Shown here: positions 8,250-15,751 of the stretch, piece by piece
Layout of the letters: the number at the start of each line of letters is the position of its first letter
Numbering within the stretch: the stretch's first letter is position 1
Assembly: GCA_025464925.1 (NCBI GenBank)
Contig: JAODMS010000023.1
Span: 1-42,039 of the forward strand
Length of the DNA stretch: 42,039 bases
DNA from: Arthrobacter sp.
GTDB lineage: Bacteria > Actinomycetota > Actinomycetes > Actinomycetales > Micrococcaceae
Direction of reading: 5' to 3'
Notes under the pieces: model-generated
What the model was told of the DNA's origin: nothing
Databases searched by the model: none
The model's input: the letters and a program-made list of their open reading frames with translations, nothing else
Program-made: the position numbers and the translations under genes

Positions 8250-9104
8250 TCAGATTCTCGAAGTGAGTTGTCCCCGGACGATGCTGTCCCCGGAGTGGGC
8301 CGGATTCCCGTTATACGGCTGATCGGAGACGTCGACAATGGGGTACTGGCCCAGGTCGATCCCGGCGGGGAGGGTGAAGACGCCCGATTCGTTGGCGAGG
8401 ACGCCCAGGCTGACCATCCTGGATAGATCGGGGGAGGCCACCCAGACTTCCCGGAACCCGGTGATTTTGTCGTCAGAGAGCCGGATCACCAGTCGGCGGG
8501 TTCCGTCGGGGAGTTGCTCGACCCGTGCGTCGCCGCTCCCCGTGTGCGAGGCCAAAGGAGTCAGGGAGGTCTGGGCGAGGACAATATATGCGGGACTCGA
8601 CTGAGCGGGTGCCGGGGCGGGAGGCACGGGGCGTCCAAGGACACCAGCGGCTGTCCATCCGGCGGCGGCGCCGAGAACGATACCGGCGGCAGCCACTGTG
8701 ATCCAGCCCCCGGGACGGGCCTGCCGGTCTTTGGTGCCAGGCCGCAGGGGAGTCGGCGCCACTCCTGCTTCGTCGTCGTGTGTCAGGGGTGTCCCCGGCG
8801 TGACCGGCTCGGTGGTTCGGTTCCCTGGCGGGGCCGGCGGCCCCGCGGTGTCCTGGCTCAGAGGATCCGCCGCCAGGGTCGTTGAGAGCCCGAGGGCCTG
8901 GTGGATAGCGGCCCAGTTGTGGCTGCCGGGTTCCTCGAGTGGGATGCCTGCGGGGTCGAGGGTGGCGACGTGCACGGTGTGTTGGAGGGCGCTGAGGGTT
9001 TCGCTGCACTCGGGGCAGTTGGCGAGGTGGGCGGCGTCGGTGTCCGTGCCTAGCGGCTCTCCCAGGGCCAGCAGGCTGAGAAGTTCGGCGTCAAGGTGTT
9101 CCAT
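8250..9104 (-). CDS. Membrane anti-sigma factor (RskA type)
   Basis: The 284-residue protein holds an ECF sigma factor inactive at the inner face of the membrane. The N-terminus carries a zinc anti-sigma signature HLANCPEC (HxxxCxxC, about residues 26-33). A Pro/Thr-rich linker follows, then one membrane helix (ITVAAAGIVLGAAAGWTAAG, about 135-155), then an extracellular domain of the anti-sigma-K/RskA C-terminal type. The start at 9104 has GGAGG about 8 bases upstream and lies 14 bp inside the end of the sigma gene, so the two are translationally coupled. Release of sigma in this family is by regulated proteolysis; the signal here is unknown. Confidence 0.9.
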   Translation of the reverse strand: MEHLDAELLSLLALGEPLGTDTDAAHLANCPECSETLSALQHTVHVATLDPAGIPLEEPGSHNWAAIHQALGLSTTLAADPLSQDTAGPPAPPGNRTTEPVTPGTPLTHDDEAGVAPTPLRPGTKDRQARPGGWITVAAAGIVLGAAAGWTAAGVLGRPVPPAPAPAQSSPAYIVLAQTSLTPLASHTGSGDARVEQLPDGTRRLVIRLSDDKITGFREVWVASPDLSRMVSLGVLANESGVFTLPAGIDLGQYPIVDVSDQPYNGNPAHSGDSIVRGQLTSRI

Positions 9105-9663
9105 ATTCCACCTCCAGGCGGCCGCGCAAACGGGTCAGGCTGCGCCGGATGTGGCTTTTGACCGTGCCGAGCGGCAGATTCAGGCGCGATGAGATCTGGT
9201 CGTGAGTCAGGTCCTCATAAAACGCCAGCCGCATTATTTCCTTCTGTGGATCACCTAGCCGCTCCAGTTCTTCGTCCAAGATTATGCGGTCGGCCACCGC
9301 CTCTACGTTTGTGGTGTCCGGGTCGGTCGACGGGTCGCTGACGAGCTGGATGGTTGCCCGTTCCAGCCCCCGCTGGCGGGTGCGGGCGGACAATGCGTCG
9401 GAGATGGCATTGCGCGTTATTCCGATCAGCCACGCCGGCAGCCTCGCCGCGTCGGGGCGATAACTGGTCCTGAATTTCCAGGCCCGGATGAAGACCTCCT
9501 GGGTGAGGTCGTCGGCAGCGGCCCGCTCTCCCAGGGACCTAAGTGCCAGCGTGTAGACCAGCGGGCCCAGCCGCCGGTACACCTCGGCGAGCGCCTGTTC
9601 GTCGCCGCCGGCAAACGCGTGGTCAAGACCCACGTCCCAACCATGCGCGGCAGCAGCCTCCAC
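9091..9663 (-). CDS. ECF RNA polymerase sigma factor (SigK-like)
   Basis: The 190-residue protein contains sigma region 2 (core binding and -10 melting; the segment DDLTQEVFIRAWKF) and region 4, with the -35 recognising helix-turn-helix LTHDQISSRLNLPLGTVKSH. Regions 1 and 3 are absent, as is usual for ECF factors. I chose the GTG at 9663 because AAAGGAG lies about 6 bases upstream and the resulting length matches the family. The frame is open further upstream, including an ATG at 9705. It is followed by and overlaps its anti-sigma factor. In mycobacteria SigK drives small secreted proteins, and here a secreted DUF4397 protein lies directly upstream, so it may be a target. Confidence 0.92.
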   Translation of the reverse strand: MEAAAAHGWDVGLDHAFAGGDEQALAEVYRRLGPLVYTLALRSLGERAAADDLTQEVFIRAWKFRTSYRPDAARLPAWLIGITRNAISDALSARTRQRGLERATIQLVSDPSTDPDTTNVEAVADRIILDEELERLGDPQKEIMRLAFYEDLTHDQISSRLNLPLGTVKSHIRRSLTRLRGRLEVEYGTP

Positions 9664-9777
9664 CGGGTGCTCCTTTGAGCGGCGACGAGCCTTGTTGATG
9701 CACATTATGCCGCTCCCGCCGGTGCTCCGCCATGGTCGAACGACGGCGACCGTCAAGGGTTTACCCGTGCGCCCAAA

Positions 9778-9806
9778 GGTGGGGCCGCGGCCGTCGCGGC
9801 CCCACC
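9778..9806 (-). terminator. Strong hairpin after the DUF4397 gene
   Basis: A perfect 12-bp stem (GGTGGGGCCGCG paired with CGCGGCCCCACC) around the 5-base loop GCCGT begins 34 bases past the DUF4397 stop, on the minus strand. There is no clear U-tract, as is common in high-GC actinobacteria. It would separate DUF4397 transcription from the sigma/anti-sigma operon. Confidence 0.75.
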
Positions 9807-9839
9807 GGGGTGAAAGAGCGGGACGGCTCCCCAGGAGAG

Positions 9840-10556
9840 CTACTCCTTGTGGTCTTCGTGTCCGCCCGATGAGGAGTCCACCACCTGTACGGCGACCCCG
9901 AGGTTGTTGTTGGGGAGGCTGCCCCACGCGTAGACGATGGTGTTCTTCCCCTCGGTGATGTTGATGTCGGCGGGGCCGATCAGCGGGGCGGTGGTTCCCT
10001 CGGCTGCGACCGAGGCGGAGACCGTTCCGGCCTCGAGGTTGAGGGTCTCTTGCTCCCGGTTGGTGAGACCCTCAACGGCTGCGGTTCCGCCGGCCAATAC
10101 ATCGACGGCAGGGGCTGCGGCAACGTGCCGGACGGTCAGCTTACCTTTGCCATCGCTGCTGGCGGACGTGCTGTTCCGGAAAAGCGTCGCTGTCGGGGCG
10201 CCGTCATCTGCCAGGTGTGCCACGGCCGTGTAGTCCCGGTCCGCGTCGAGATCAACCCGTACAGGGCCGATCACGGGGTTGTCGGCGCTCGCAGCGTCCG
10301 CCCCTGTGATGGCAATCTTGTGGTCTCCGTCGGGGACGTCCAACGGGCCCGCCAACGTGCCCGGCGCGAAGTTGTCCAGGGTGAGCTTGCCATCGACCCA
10401 GACGTCCACCGTCAGACCGGGGACGCCGTGCAGGACAGAGAGTTTCGCTGTCCCTTCGTCCTCACGATCCCCGGTGTCGGCCTGGGCAGGACCGGCCCAG
10501 GTAAGTGCTGCCAGCAGTGTCGTTGCTCCGGCGGCTGCAGAGAGTGTCTTGCGCAT
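9840..10556 (-). CDS. Secreted DUF4397 domain protein
   Basis: The 238-residue protein has a Sec signal peptide (MRKTLSAAAGATTLLAALTW, with an APAQA-like cleavage region near residue 25). Two related DUF4397 beta-rich units follow, each opening with a xLSVLHGVPGLTVDVW / KLTVRHVAAAPAVDVL-type strand. The tail is Ser/Gly/His-rich (SSSGGHEDHKE). DUF4397 proteins are cell-surface or secreted proteins of unknown function. The ATG at 10556 is supported by GAGGAG 8 bases upstream. Its position just upstream of an ECF sigma/RskA pair parallels the mycobacterial SigK locus, whose targets are secreted antigens, so regulation by that sigma factor is a reasonable inference. Confidence 0.86.
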   Translation of the reverse strand: MRKTLSAAAGATTLLAALTWAGPAQADTGDREDEGTAKLSVLHGVPGLTVDVWVDGKLTLDNFAPGTLAGPLDVPDGDHKIAITGADAASADNPVIGPVRVDLDADRDYTAVAHLADDGAPTATLFRNSTSASSDGKGKLTVRHVAAAPAVDVLAGGTAAVEGLTNREQETLNLEAGTVSASVAAEGTTAPLIGPADINITEGKNTIVYAWGSLPNNNLGVAVQVVDSSSGGHEDHKE

Positions 10557-10940
10557 TTCCAACTCCTCAGGGAGGCCCGCAGGCGGGCGGTTTTTGCTTA
10601 CACTCTTACTACCGGCGGAAGGCCCTTCTCGGATGCACCAGTCAGGAAGTTTCTTTGGCCTGCCCTGCCGCTCCGCCGGTCGGCCTCCTGAGGCCGGCTG
10701 GTAGGACGCCGGCCCACACCGTACCTCCGACGCCGTCACCGAGGATGGTTCGCGCTGCACGGACTCCGGGCCGTGCGGGTGCCGTTGCAGGAGGTGCCCT
10801 GCGAGCGCAGGTGCTTCTGCGGTTCTGCACCTTGGTTGTTGCCAAAGGTGACCTCGGAGGGCCACAGTGAAGGTCACATCGAGGTCGGGCGTCCGGCCGA
10901 AGCTCCTGAGGGAGCCGTCTACCCGCTGTGGAGGTCAACT
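10557..10940. other. Divergent intergenic region with hairpin-rich leader
   Basis: This 384-bp stretch separates the divergent DUF4397 and APC permease genes. No gene was recognised. Its right half, which would be the 5' leader of the permease, is rich in inverted repeats: AGGTGC 10809-10814 with GCACCT 10827-10832, GGTGACCT 10847-10854 with AGGTCAC 10871-10877, and GCTCC/GGAGC near 10900-10913. It does not match any riboswitch class I can recall. The left part should hold the DUF4397 promoter; no confident -35/-10 pair was identified. Confidence 0.4.
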
Positions 10941-12434
10941 ATGAGCACGACTTCTGATGAAGTGTTCGACGCAACTCCCGAAGGTGATGAACCCGAGCTT
11001 AAGCGGGTCCTCGGACCCAAGCTCCTGCTCCTCTTCATCGTCGGTGACATCCTCGGTGCCGGCGTCTATGCCGTTACCGGAACCATGGCCGGCACGGTCG
11101 GTGGCATCGTCTGGCTGCCGTTCCTGCTCGCCTTCATCGTCGCGACGATGACCGCGTTCTCCTACCTGGAGTTGGTCACGCAGTACCCCCAGGCGGCGGG
11201 TGCAGCGCTTTATACCCATAAGGCGTTCGGCATCCACTTCGTGACCTTCCTCGTGGCATTTGCCGTCGTCTGTTCCGGCATCACCAGCGCCTCCACCTCC
11301 GCGAACGTCCTTGCCCAGAACTTTTTCGGCGGCCTGGAGATCAACGGCTGGATGGATGTCCCCGATCAGGGCGTGATCACCGCTGTGGCCATGGGATTCA
11401 TGCTCCTGCTGGCCGCGATCAACCTGCGCGGGGTGGGCGAGAGCGTTAAGTTCAACGTGGTGCTCACCGTCGTGGAGATGACCGCACTGTGCATCGTGAT
11501 CGGCGTCGGCTTCTACGTCATGGCCCAGGGCACCGGGAATGCAGGAGAAATATTTGTTTTCAACGACTACCAGGACAAGGGTCTGTTCCTGGCCGTCACC
11601 GCAGCCACCTCCATCGCCTTCTTTGCCATGGTGGGCTTTGAGGACTCGGTGAACATGGTGGAGGAGACCCAGAACCCCGAGCGGATCTTCCCGCGGTCCA
11701 TGTTGACCGGTCTGGGCATCGCAGTGCTCCTCTACATGCTGGTTGCCGTCTCCGTGGTCAGCGTGCTGTCGCCCACCGAGCTGGAGAACATTAGGGAGGC
11801 CGAAGGTGCTGCCCTCCTGGAAGTGGTGCATAAGGGCTCGCCGGACTTCCCGATCGACAGGATCTTCCCGTTCCTGGCCGTCTTCGCGGTCGCCAACACC
11901 GCGCTGATCAACATGTTGATGGCGAGCCGCCTGATCTACGGGATGGCGCGCCAGGACGTCCTGCCACGGCCGCTGGGAAAGGTGCTGCCGGGGCGCCGGA
12001 CGCCGTGGGCCGGCATCGTCTTCTCCACCATCCTCGCGCTGGGGCTGATTCTGTACGTCACCAGCGACCCGGAGAGCAACGTCGTCGCGAACCTCTCCGG
12101 CACGACGGCGTTTTTACTGCTGTGCGTGTTCACCGTGGTGAACGTGGCCTGCCTGGTGCTCCGTCGCAAGCGAGAACCCAACCGCAAGGTGTTCTTCACT
12201 TCCCCCGGGCAGCTGCCGCTCATGGCGGCTCTGCTCTGTGCCTTCCTCGCCGGTCCCTGGGTGGGCCGCAACGTCATCCAGTACCAGATCGCCGGCGGGC
12301 TGATGGCGATCGGCGTCCTGCTGTGGTTCATCACCTGGTTAATCACCAGGAGGACCAACACCGGGGCAGGTCAAGGGGCCGGCGTGCACAACGTCGGCAA
12401 CGACGACCACATCCCGCCGCCACCCGGCCGCTGA
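10941..12434 (+). CDS. APC-superfamily amino acid permease
   Basis: The 497-residue integral membrane protein has about 12 predicted helices. The first carries the APC substrate-binding break motif GDILGAGVYAVTG (about residues 36-48). TM3 and TM6 (TSIAFFAMVGFEDSVNMVEE) follow the APA/cationic amino acid transporter pattern. It should import an amino acid or exchange amino acids or amines across the cytoplasmic membrane; the substrate is not readable. The ATG at 10941 has GGAGG 6 bases upstream, so the open frame before it is leader. The C-terminus is a Gly/Pro-rich cytosolic tail. It stands alone behind the structured leader. Confidence 0.9.
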   Translation: MSTTSDEVFDATPEGDEPELKRVLGPKLLLLFIVGDILGAGVYAVTGTMAGTVGGIVWLPFLLAFIVATMTAFSYLELVTQYPQAAGAALYTHKAFGIHFVTFLVAFAVVCSGITSASTSANVLAQNFFGGLEINGWMDVPDQGVITAVAMGFMLLLAAINLRGVGESVKFNVVLTVVEMTALCIVIGVGFYVMAQGTGNAGEIFVFNDYQDKGLFLAVTAATSIAFFAMVGFEDSVNMVEETQNPERIFPRSMLTGLGIAVLLYMLVAVSVVSVLSPTELENIREAEGAALLEVVHKGSPDFPIDRIFPFLAVFAVANTALINMLMASRLIYGMARQDVLPRPLGKVLPGRRTPWAGIVFSTILALGLILYVTSDPESNVVANLSGTTAFLLLCVFTVVNVACLVLRRKREPNRKVFFTSPGQLPLMAALLCAFLAGPWVGRNVIQYQIAGGLMAIGVLLWFITWLITRRTNTGAGQGAGVHNVGNDDHIPPPPGR

Positions 12435-12608
12435 CCGCGTGCCTGGGCCGGAACCGACATGCCCAGAGAGCAGACCGCTTCTTAGCCTCGTCGGCTTTCT
12501 GCCACGACTTCACTACAGGGGGCCAGTCCGGCCCCTGCGGCAGCGGCTGGTCCGGCCGCTACGATATGAGCCACAGCGCCTGCTGTGTCGAAGACCGGAG
12601 GTTCAGCG

Positions 12609-12860
12609 ATGCCGCATCACCCCGACGAAGTGATCAGCTACACCCGGAACGATCTGCTGCAGGCACTGGCCGACGAGCTAGGCTCCACAAACGACGACCC
12701 GAGGATCCTGGACGCTTATGACCAAATCGTCAGCGAATGGGCGCTGAGCGCGGAGAACCCCGACGCCGAGTACACGCGCTACTTCCGGGACGGATCCGTC
12801 ACCACCCGGCTGGATGTTGTCGCCGTGCAGGCCTGGGCCAAGGGGCGTGTCCTGCTGTAG
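12609..12860 (+). CDS. Small protein of unknown function (83 aa)
   Basis: The protein begins MPHHPDEVISYTRNDLLQALADELGS and is acidic and mostly helical, with no membrane segment or known motif. The ATG at 12609 is preceded by CGGAGG with about 7 bases spacing, which supports it as a real gene. The composition and codon pattern resemble the neighbours. It lies 174 bp after the permease and is probably transcribed separately. I do not recognise a family. Confidence 0.62.
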   Translation: MPHHPDEVISYTRNDLLQALADELGSTNDDPRILDAYDQIVSEWALSAENPDAEYTRYFRDGSVTTRLDVVAVQAWAKGRVLL

Positions 12861-13253
12861 GCGGCCATATAACGCCCGGCTGCCCTGATCCGGGTCCTAT
12901 TTTTGCTTGTGTCCGAAAGGTGTCTACACAGACCCCCAAGAAGCAGCTTTGCTCTGCCGGTGTGCCGGATCCCAGGATGAATGGCAGAACAGGTAGTGGT
13001 CTCTCTGTTGTGCGACGGAGCTGGTGCTGTAGCGTTGGCGCCATCGCGTCAGCCAGCGGTGCACGAGGGGGATCGATGCACCGGCATCCGGCACCACCGG
13101 CCGCCACAGTACCGACCCCTCCCACCACTTTCCGGCGTGCAGCAACACGCCGCACCTGCCCGTTACCTTCACAAGGCCACGACGGCTGGTCGGTGCCGGA
13201 ACGCGCCCCCGAAGACCCGGAAGGCGGACCGGTCAACCGAATGGGGACACCTC
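12861..13253. other. Gap of about 390 bp without a recognised gene
   Basis: Nothing recognisable was found between the small protein at 12609 and the lipoprotein. It is slightly less GC-rich in its first part. A frame on the plus strand is open into the lipoprotein gene but lacks a good start. The region should contain the lipoprotein promoter. Confidence 0.4.
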
Positions 13254-13979
13254 ATGCAACGACGCATCACACCGGCCGCGCTCCTCCTGACAGCGTTCCT
13301 AACACTTACCGGCTGCGGGGCCGGAACCGGCACTGAAACGGCTACGACAGCGGCAACTACAACGCCGGCTCCGGCCGCCGCCCCGGCCCCGGCCAAGACC
13401 TACAGCAACGCGGACCTGACCGGCCTGATCTCCACACTGAAGGACTCGCAGGGCCGTCCCCTGACCGTGATTCCAGCAGCACAGATCGACCAGGGCATCA
13501 TCAAAGCAAAGGAACTGCTCAAGAGCGCAGTCTTCACCCCAACAGCCTGCAAGGTCTTCGCCGACAGCAGCTCCCAGGTCCCGGAGGACAGCACCTACGC
13601 CGCCGGCACCACCGTGTCGGCGGCCGCGAAGACGGCAACCGTCGTCACGGTCATGGCCCTCAAGGACGCACGGACCCTGACTGACCAACTCAGCGCATCC
13701 CGCACCGCTGCCGCGCAGTGCCAGGCCTTTACTGTTGAAGCAGCGGGCCAAAAAATCACCACCGAGACTACGCCCGTGGATGCTGCGACGACCGGGGACG
13801 AGGCCTTTGCGGCCCTGACCAAGCAGAGCCTCGCCACCGGCGAAACGCAAATGTCACTCACGATGACCGGCATCAAAGGCAACCTGGCCGCCACCGCTGT
13901 GAAATCCGGCCCGGCTGTTACACAGGAAGCCTCAGCTGAGCTCACCGAGCTCATCAACACCATCCTCGCCCACGGCTGA
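13254..13979 (+). CDS. Putative surface lipoprotein
   Basis: The 241-residue protein has a lipoprotein signal peptide: basic MQRRI, a hydrophobic core, then lipobox LTGC with Cys about residue 20. A Thr/Ala/Pro-rich tether follows (to about residue 48), then a globular domain of about 190 residues beginning YSNADLTGLIS. Two Cys in the domain (TACKVF and AAQCQAF) could form a disulfide, which fits an extracytoplasmic location. The layout resembles sensor-type lipoproteins related to the PknH extracellular domain of mycobacteria, but I am not sure of the homology. The ATG at 13254 is fixed by the signal peptide. Confidence 0.75.
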   Translation: MQRRITPAALLLTAFLTLTGCGAGTGTETATTAATTTPAPAAAPAPAKTYSNADLTGLISTLKDSQGRPLTVIPAAQIDQGIIKAKELLKSAVFTPTACKVFADSSSQVPEDSTYAAGTTVSAAAKTATVVTVMALKDARTLTDQLSASRTAAAQCQAFTVEAAGQKITTETTPVDAATTGDEAFAALTKQSLATGETQMSLTMTGIKGNLAATAVKSGPAVTQEASAELTELINTILAHG

Positions 13980-14106
13980 CGTTGTTCCGTTGGTCGATAC
14001 AAGCGTGGGCGGGGTTCCCCGCCGGGAAGCCGGTCCCCGAGAAGATTCCGATCCTGTAACGCTGCGGCTGGAGGGCTTCCCGGCGTGCTCCCGGGTGTGT
14101 GTAAAT

Positions 14107-14325
14107 ATGGGCATGAGCGAGCAAACCATGGGGTCCCCGACCGGCGGGGGAGCGCCCGTGAAACGCGGGGCCGGATCGATCGCTGCCCTGGGCTCCGCGC
14201 CTGCCCGGGCGATGCGCGAGCAGGCCCGGCGCCGCCGGGACGCCGAAGCGAAACTGCAGCTTCACCTGCTGCAGCTCCACGACAATGCGGTGGGTCAATT
14301 GCCATCCCACCCCGGGGCCGCATAG
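14107..14325 (+). CDS. Possible small basic helical protein (72 aa)
   Basis: The frame reads MGMSEQTMGSP and then a strongly helical, Arg-rich segment ending HLLQLHDNAVGQLPS. No family was recognised and the Shine-Dalgarno is weak. The residue pattern (helix with heptad-like leucines at LQLHLLQLH) and reasonable codon use suggest it may be real. The frame stays open upstream to 13990. Confidence 0.38.
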   Translation: MGMSEQTMGSPTGGGAPVKRGAGSIAALGSAPARAMREQARRRRDAEAKLQLHLLQLHDNAVGQLPSHPGAA

Positions 14326-14391
14326 CGTCCGGCCGATAAGGCGAAAATCACCCCCCGCGGGACCCGACGTTTCCCCGGGGCGGGGAGGGAA

Positions 14392-14415
14392 GGGCCGGCA
14401 CGAGCGTGCCGGCCC
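14392..14415 (-). terminator. Hairpin terminator of the copper operon
   Basis: A perfect 10-bp stem (GGGCCGGCAC with GTGCCGGCCC) and 4-base loop GAGC begins 19 bases beyond the DUF305 stop on the minus strand. It marks the likely end of the DUF6153-DUF305 transcript. No U-tract. Confidence 0.72.
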
Positions 14416-14433
14416 GGCAGAGGCCCCGGCAGG

Positions 14434-15069
14434 TCAGAGCTTGGACAGCAGATCCTGCATTTCCTGGATTTCCGCTTCCTGCGCGGTCACCATGTCCTTG
14501 CTGAGGCTCACGGCGTCGGTGTTTTTGCCGCCGGTGTTTTGGCTTTGGGCCATTCTGACGGCGCCTTCGTGGTGGGCGATCATCTGGGTCAGGTAGAGCC
14601 TGGCCGCTTCGGTGCCCTGGGCGGCGTCGAGCTTCTTCATCTCCTCTTCGCCCATCATGCCGTCCATGCCGTGGGTGGACATGTCGTGGCCGGCGGGTGC
14701 CTGGGCGGGTTCGTTCCAGCTTTTGAGCCAGCCGGTCATCGTGTCGATCTCCGGATCCTGGGCTGCCTTGATTTTCGTGGCGAGGGCTGTCACCTCTGCA
14801 GGGGTGTCCTTCTTGGCCAGCATGATGTCGCTCATCTCCACCGCCTGGGCGTGATGCGGGATCATCATCTGGGCGAACAAGACGTCCGCGGTGTTGTGAT
14901 CGGCTCCCGCGGCCGGGGCACTGCTGGCCGGCGCGGAGCTGGAGCTGCCGTGGCCCATGCCCGGCATGCCGGTGCCGGAGGATCCGGCGCCGGTTCCGGC
15001 CGAGCATCCGGCCAGTGCGATGGCGGCGGCGAGGGCAGTGGTGGAAAGGGTCAGTAACTTCTTGTCCAT
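14434..15069 (-). CDS. DUF305 copper-associated lipoprotein
   Basis: The 211-residue protein has a lipoprotein signal with lipobox LAGC (Cys about residue 22), then a Gly/Ser/Met/His-rich linker. Two DUF305 helical repeats follow, marked by MMIPHHAQAVEMSD and QMIAHHEGAVRMAQ. Between them lies a Met/His-rich stretch (HGMDGMMGEEEM) suited to copper binding. DUF305 proteins are commonly found with copper export genes, and their ferritin-like fold is thought to bind metal outside the membrane. It is the last gene of the locus that runs from the CsoR-type operator at 18.1 kb and is followed by a clear hairpin. It appears intact, unlike the ATPase upstream. Confidence 0.9.
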   Translation of the reverse strand: MDKKLLTLSTTALAAAIALAGCSAGTGAGSSGTGMPGMGHGSSSSAPASSAPAAGADHNTADVLFAQMMIPHHAQAVEMSDIMLAKKDTPAEVTALATKIKAAQDPEIDTMTGWLKSWNEPAQAPAGHDMSTHGMDGMMGEEEMKKLDAAQGTEAARLYLTQMIAHHEGAVRMAQSQNTGGKNTDAVSLSKDMVTAQEAEIQEMQDLLSKL

Positions 15070-15211
15070 GGAAATCAGGTCCTTCAGAACATCAGGGGGC
15101 GCGGTGGCGCGGCCGGGAGAGGGTGGGCGTCATAGGGATGCGGAGGACGCGCCCCAAAGGGCGCGGGTCCGTAGGAGTGCGCGCCGGAAACGGCATGGCG
15201 CGGGTCCTGTT

Positions 15212-15688
15212 TTACGTCCGGCTGATGGACAGCTCGGCCGGTGACGGACTGCCGGAAAGGCAGTAATAAGGACGTGGGAGCGCGCCCGCTGTTCCGGCCG
15301 CGGGGACGCTGCCGGACACTGCGGTGCCGGGCAGCGGGGCGGCCAGGGAGCCGGTTTTTGCTGACGGGGTGCAGGACACTGTCGTGGTCTGCGCGCTGTT
15401 GCTGCCGTTGGAGCACAGCTCCGCGGAGCTTTCGGCCATGTCCAGGGAGCCGGCGACCGGAAGTGTTGAAGGCATACCGGCCACCGGATGGCCGGAATGG
15501 CCATGAACAGGGGATTCAGCGTGGACCGTGCGGGCGGTGGCCGCCGTCATGGCGGCCGGGGCGTGCATCGAGTGGCTTCCGGTCACGACGTGCATGCCGA
15601 GGATCCCGGCGATGACGGCCAGGACTCCGGCGAGCAGGCCGGCTCGAGGAAGGAACGCCATCGCATGGCTTTGGCTTGGTGCGGTCAT
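15212..15688 (-). CDS. DUF6153 family His-rich exported protein
   Basis: The 158-residue protein has an N-terminal hydrophobic helix (LPRAGLLAGVLAVIAGILGMHVVTG, about residues 13-37) acting as signal or anchor. A His/Met/Ala-rich segment follows (SMHAPAAM, HGHSGHPVAGMP), and the C-terminal part contains three Cys. DUF6153 members are small actinobacterial proteins often next to DUF305 and copper transport genes; the function is unknown but metal binding is plausible. GGAGG 7 bases upstream supports the ATG at 15688. It lies between the broken ATPase and DUF305 on the same strand. Confidence 0.78.
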   Translation of the reverse strand: MTAPSQSHAMAFLPRAGLLAGVLAVIAGILGMHVVTGSHSMHAPAAMTAATARTVHAESPVHGHSGHPVAGMPSTLPVAGSLDMAESSAELCSNGSNSAQTTTVSCTPSAKTGSLAAPLPGTAVSGSVPAAGTAGALPRPYYCLSGSPSPAELSISRT

Positions 15689-15751
15689 GGCGTTTCCTCC
15701 TTCCGAGCGTGACCGGGCGGCTTCAAGGCTACCGGCCCGGGACGGGCCGGT

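Noticed and set aside
10935..11831. A minus-strand open frame of about 298 codons inside the first APC permease
   Set aside because: His/Asp/Gly-rich shadow of the permease codons with no recognisable domain.
12924..13172. Minus-strand 82-codon frame in the 390-bp gap
   Set aside because: Trp/Arg/His-rich with no family, no good start site and no supporting context.
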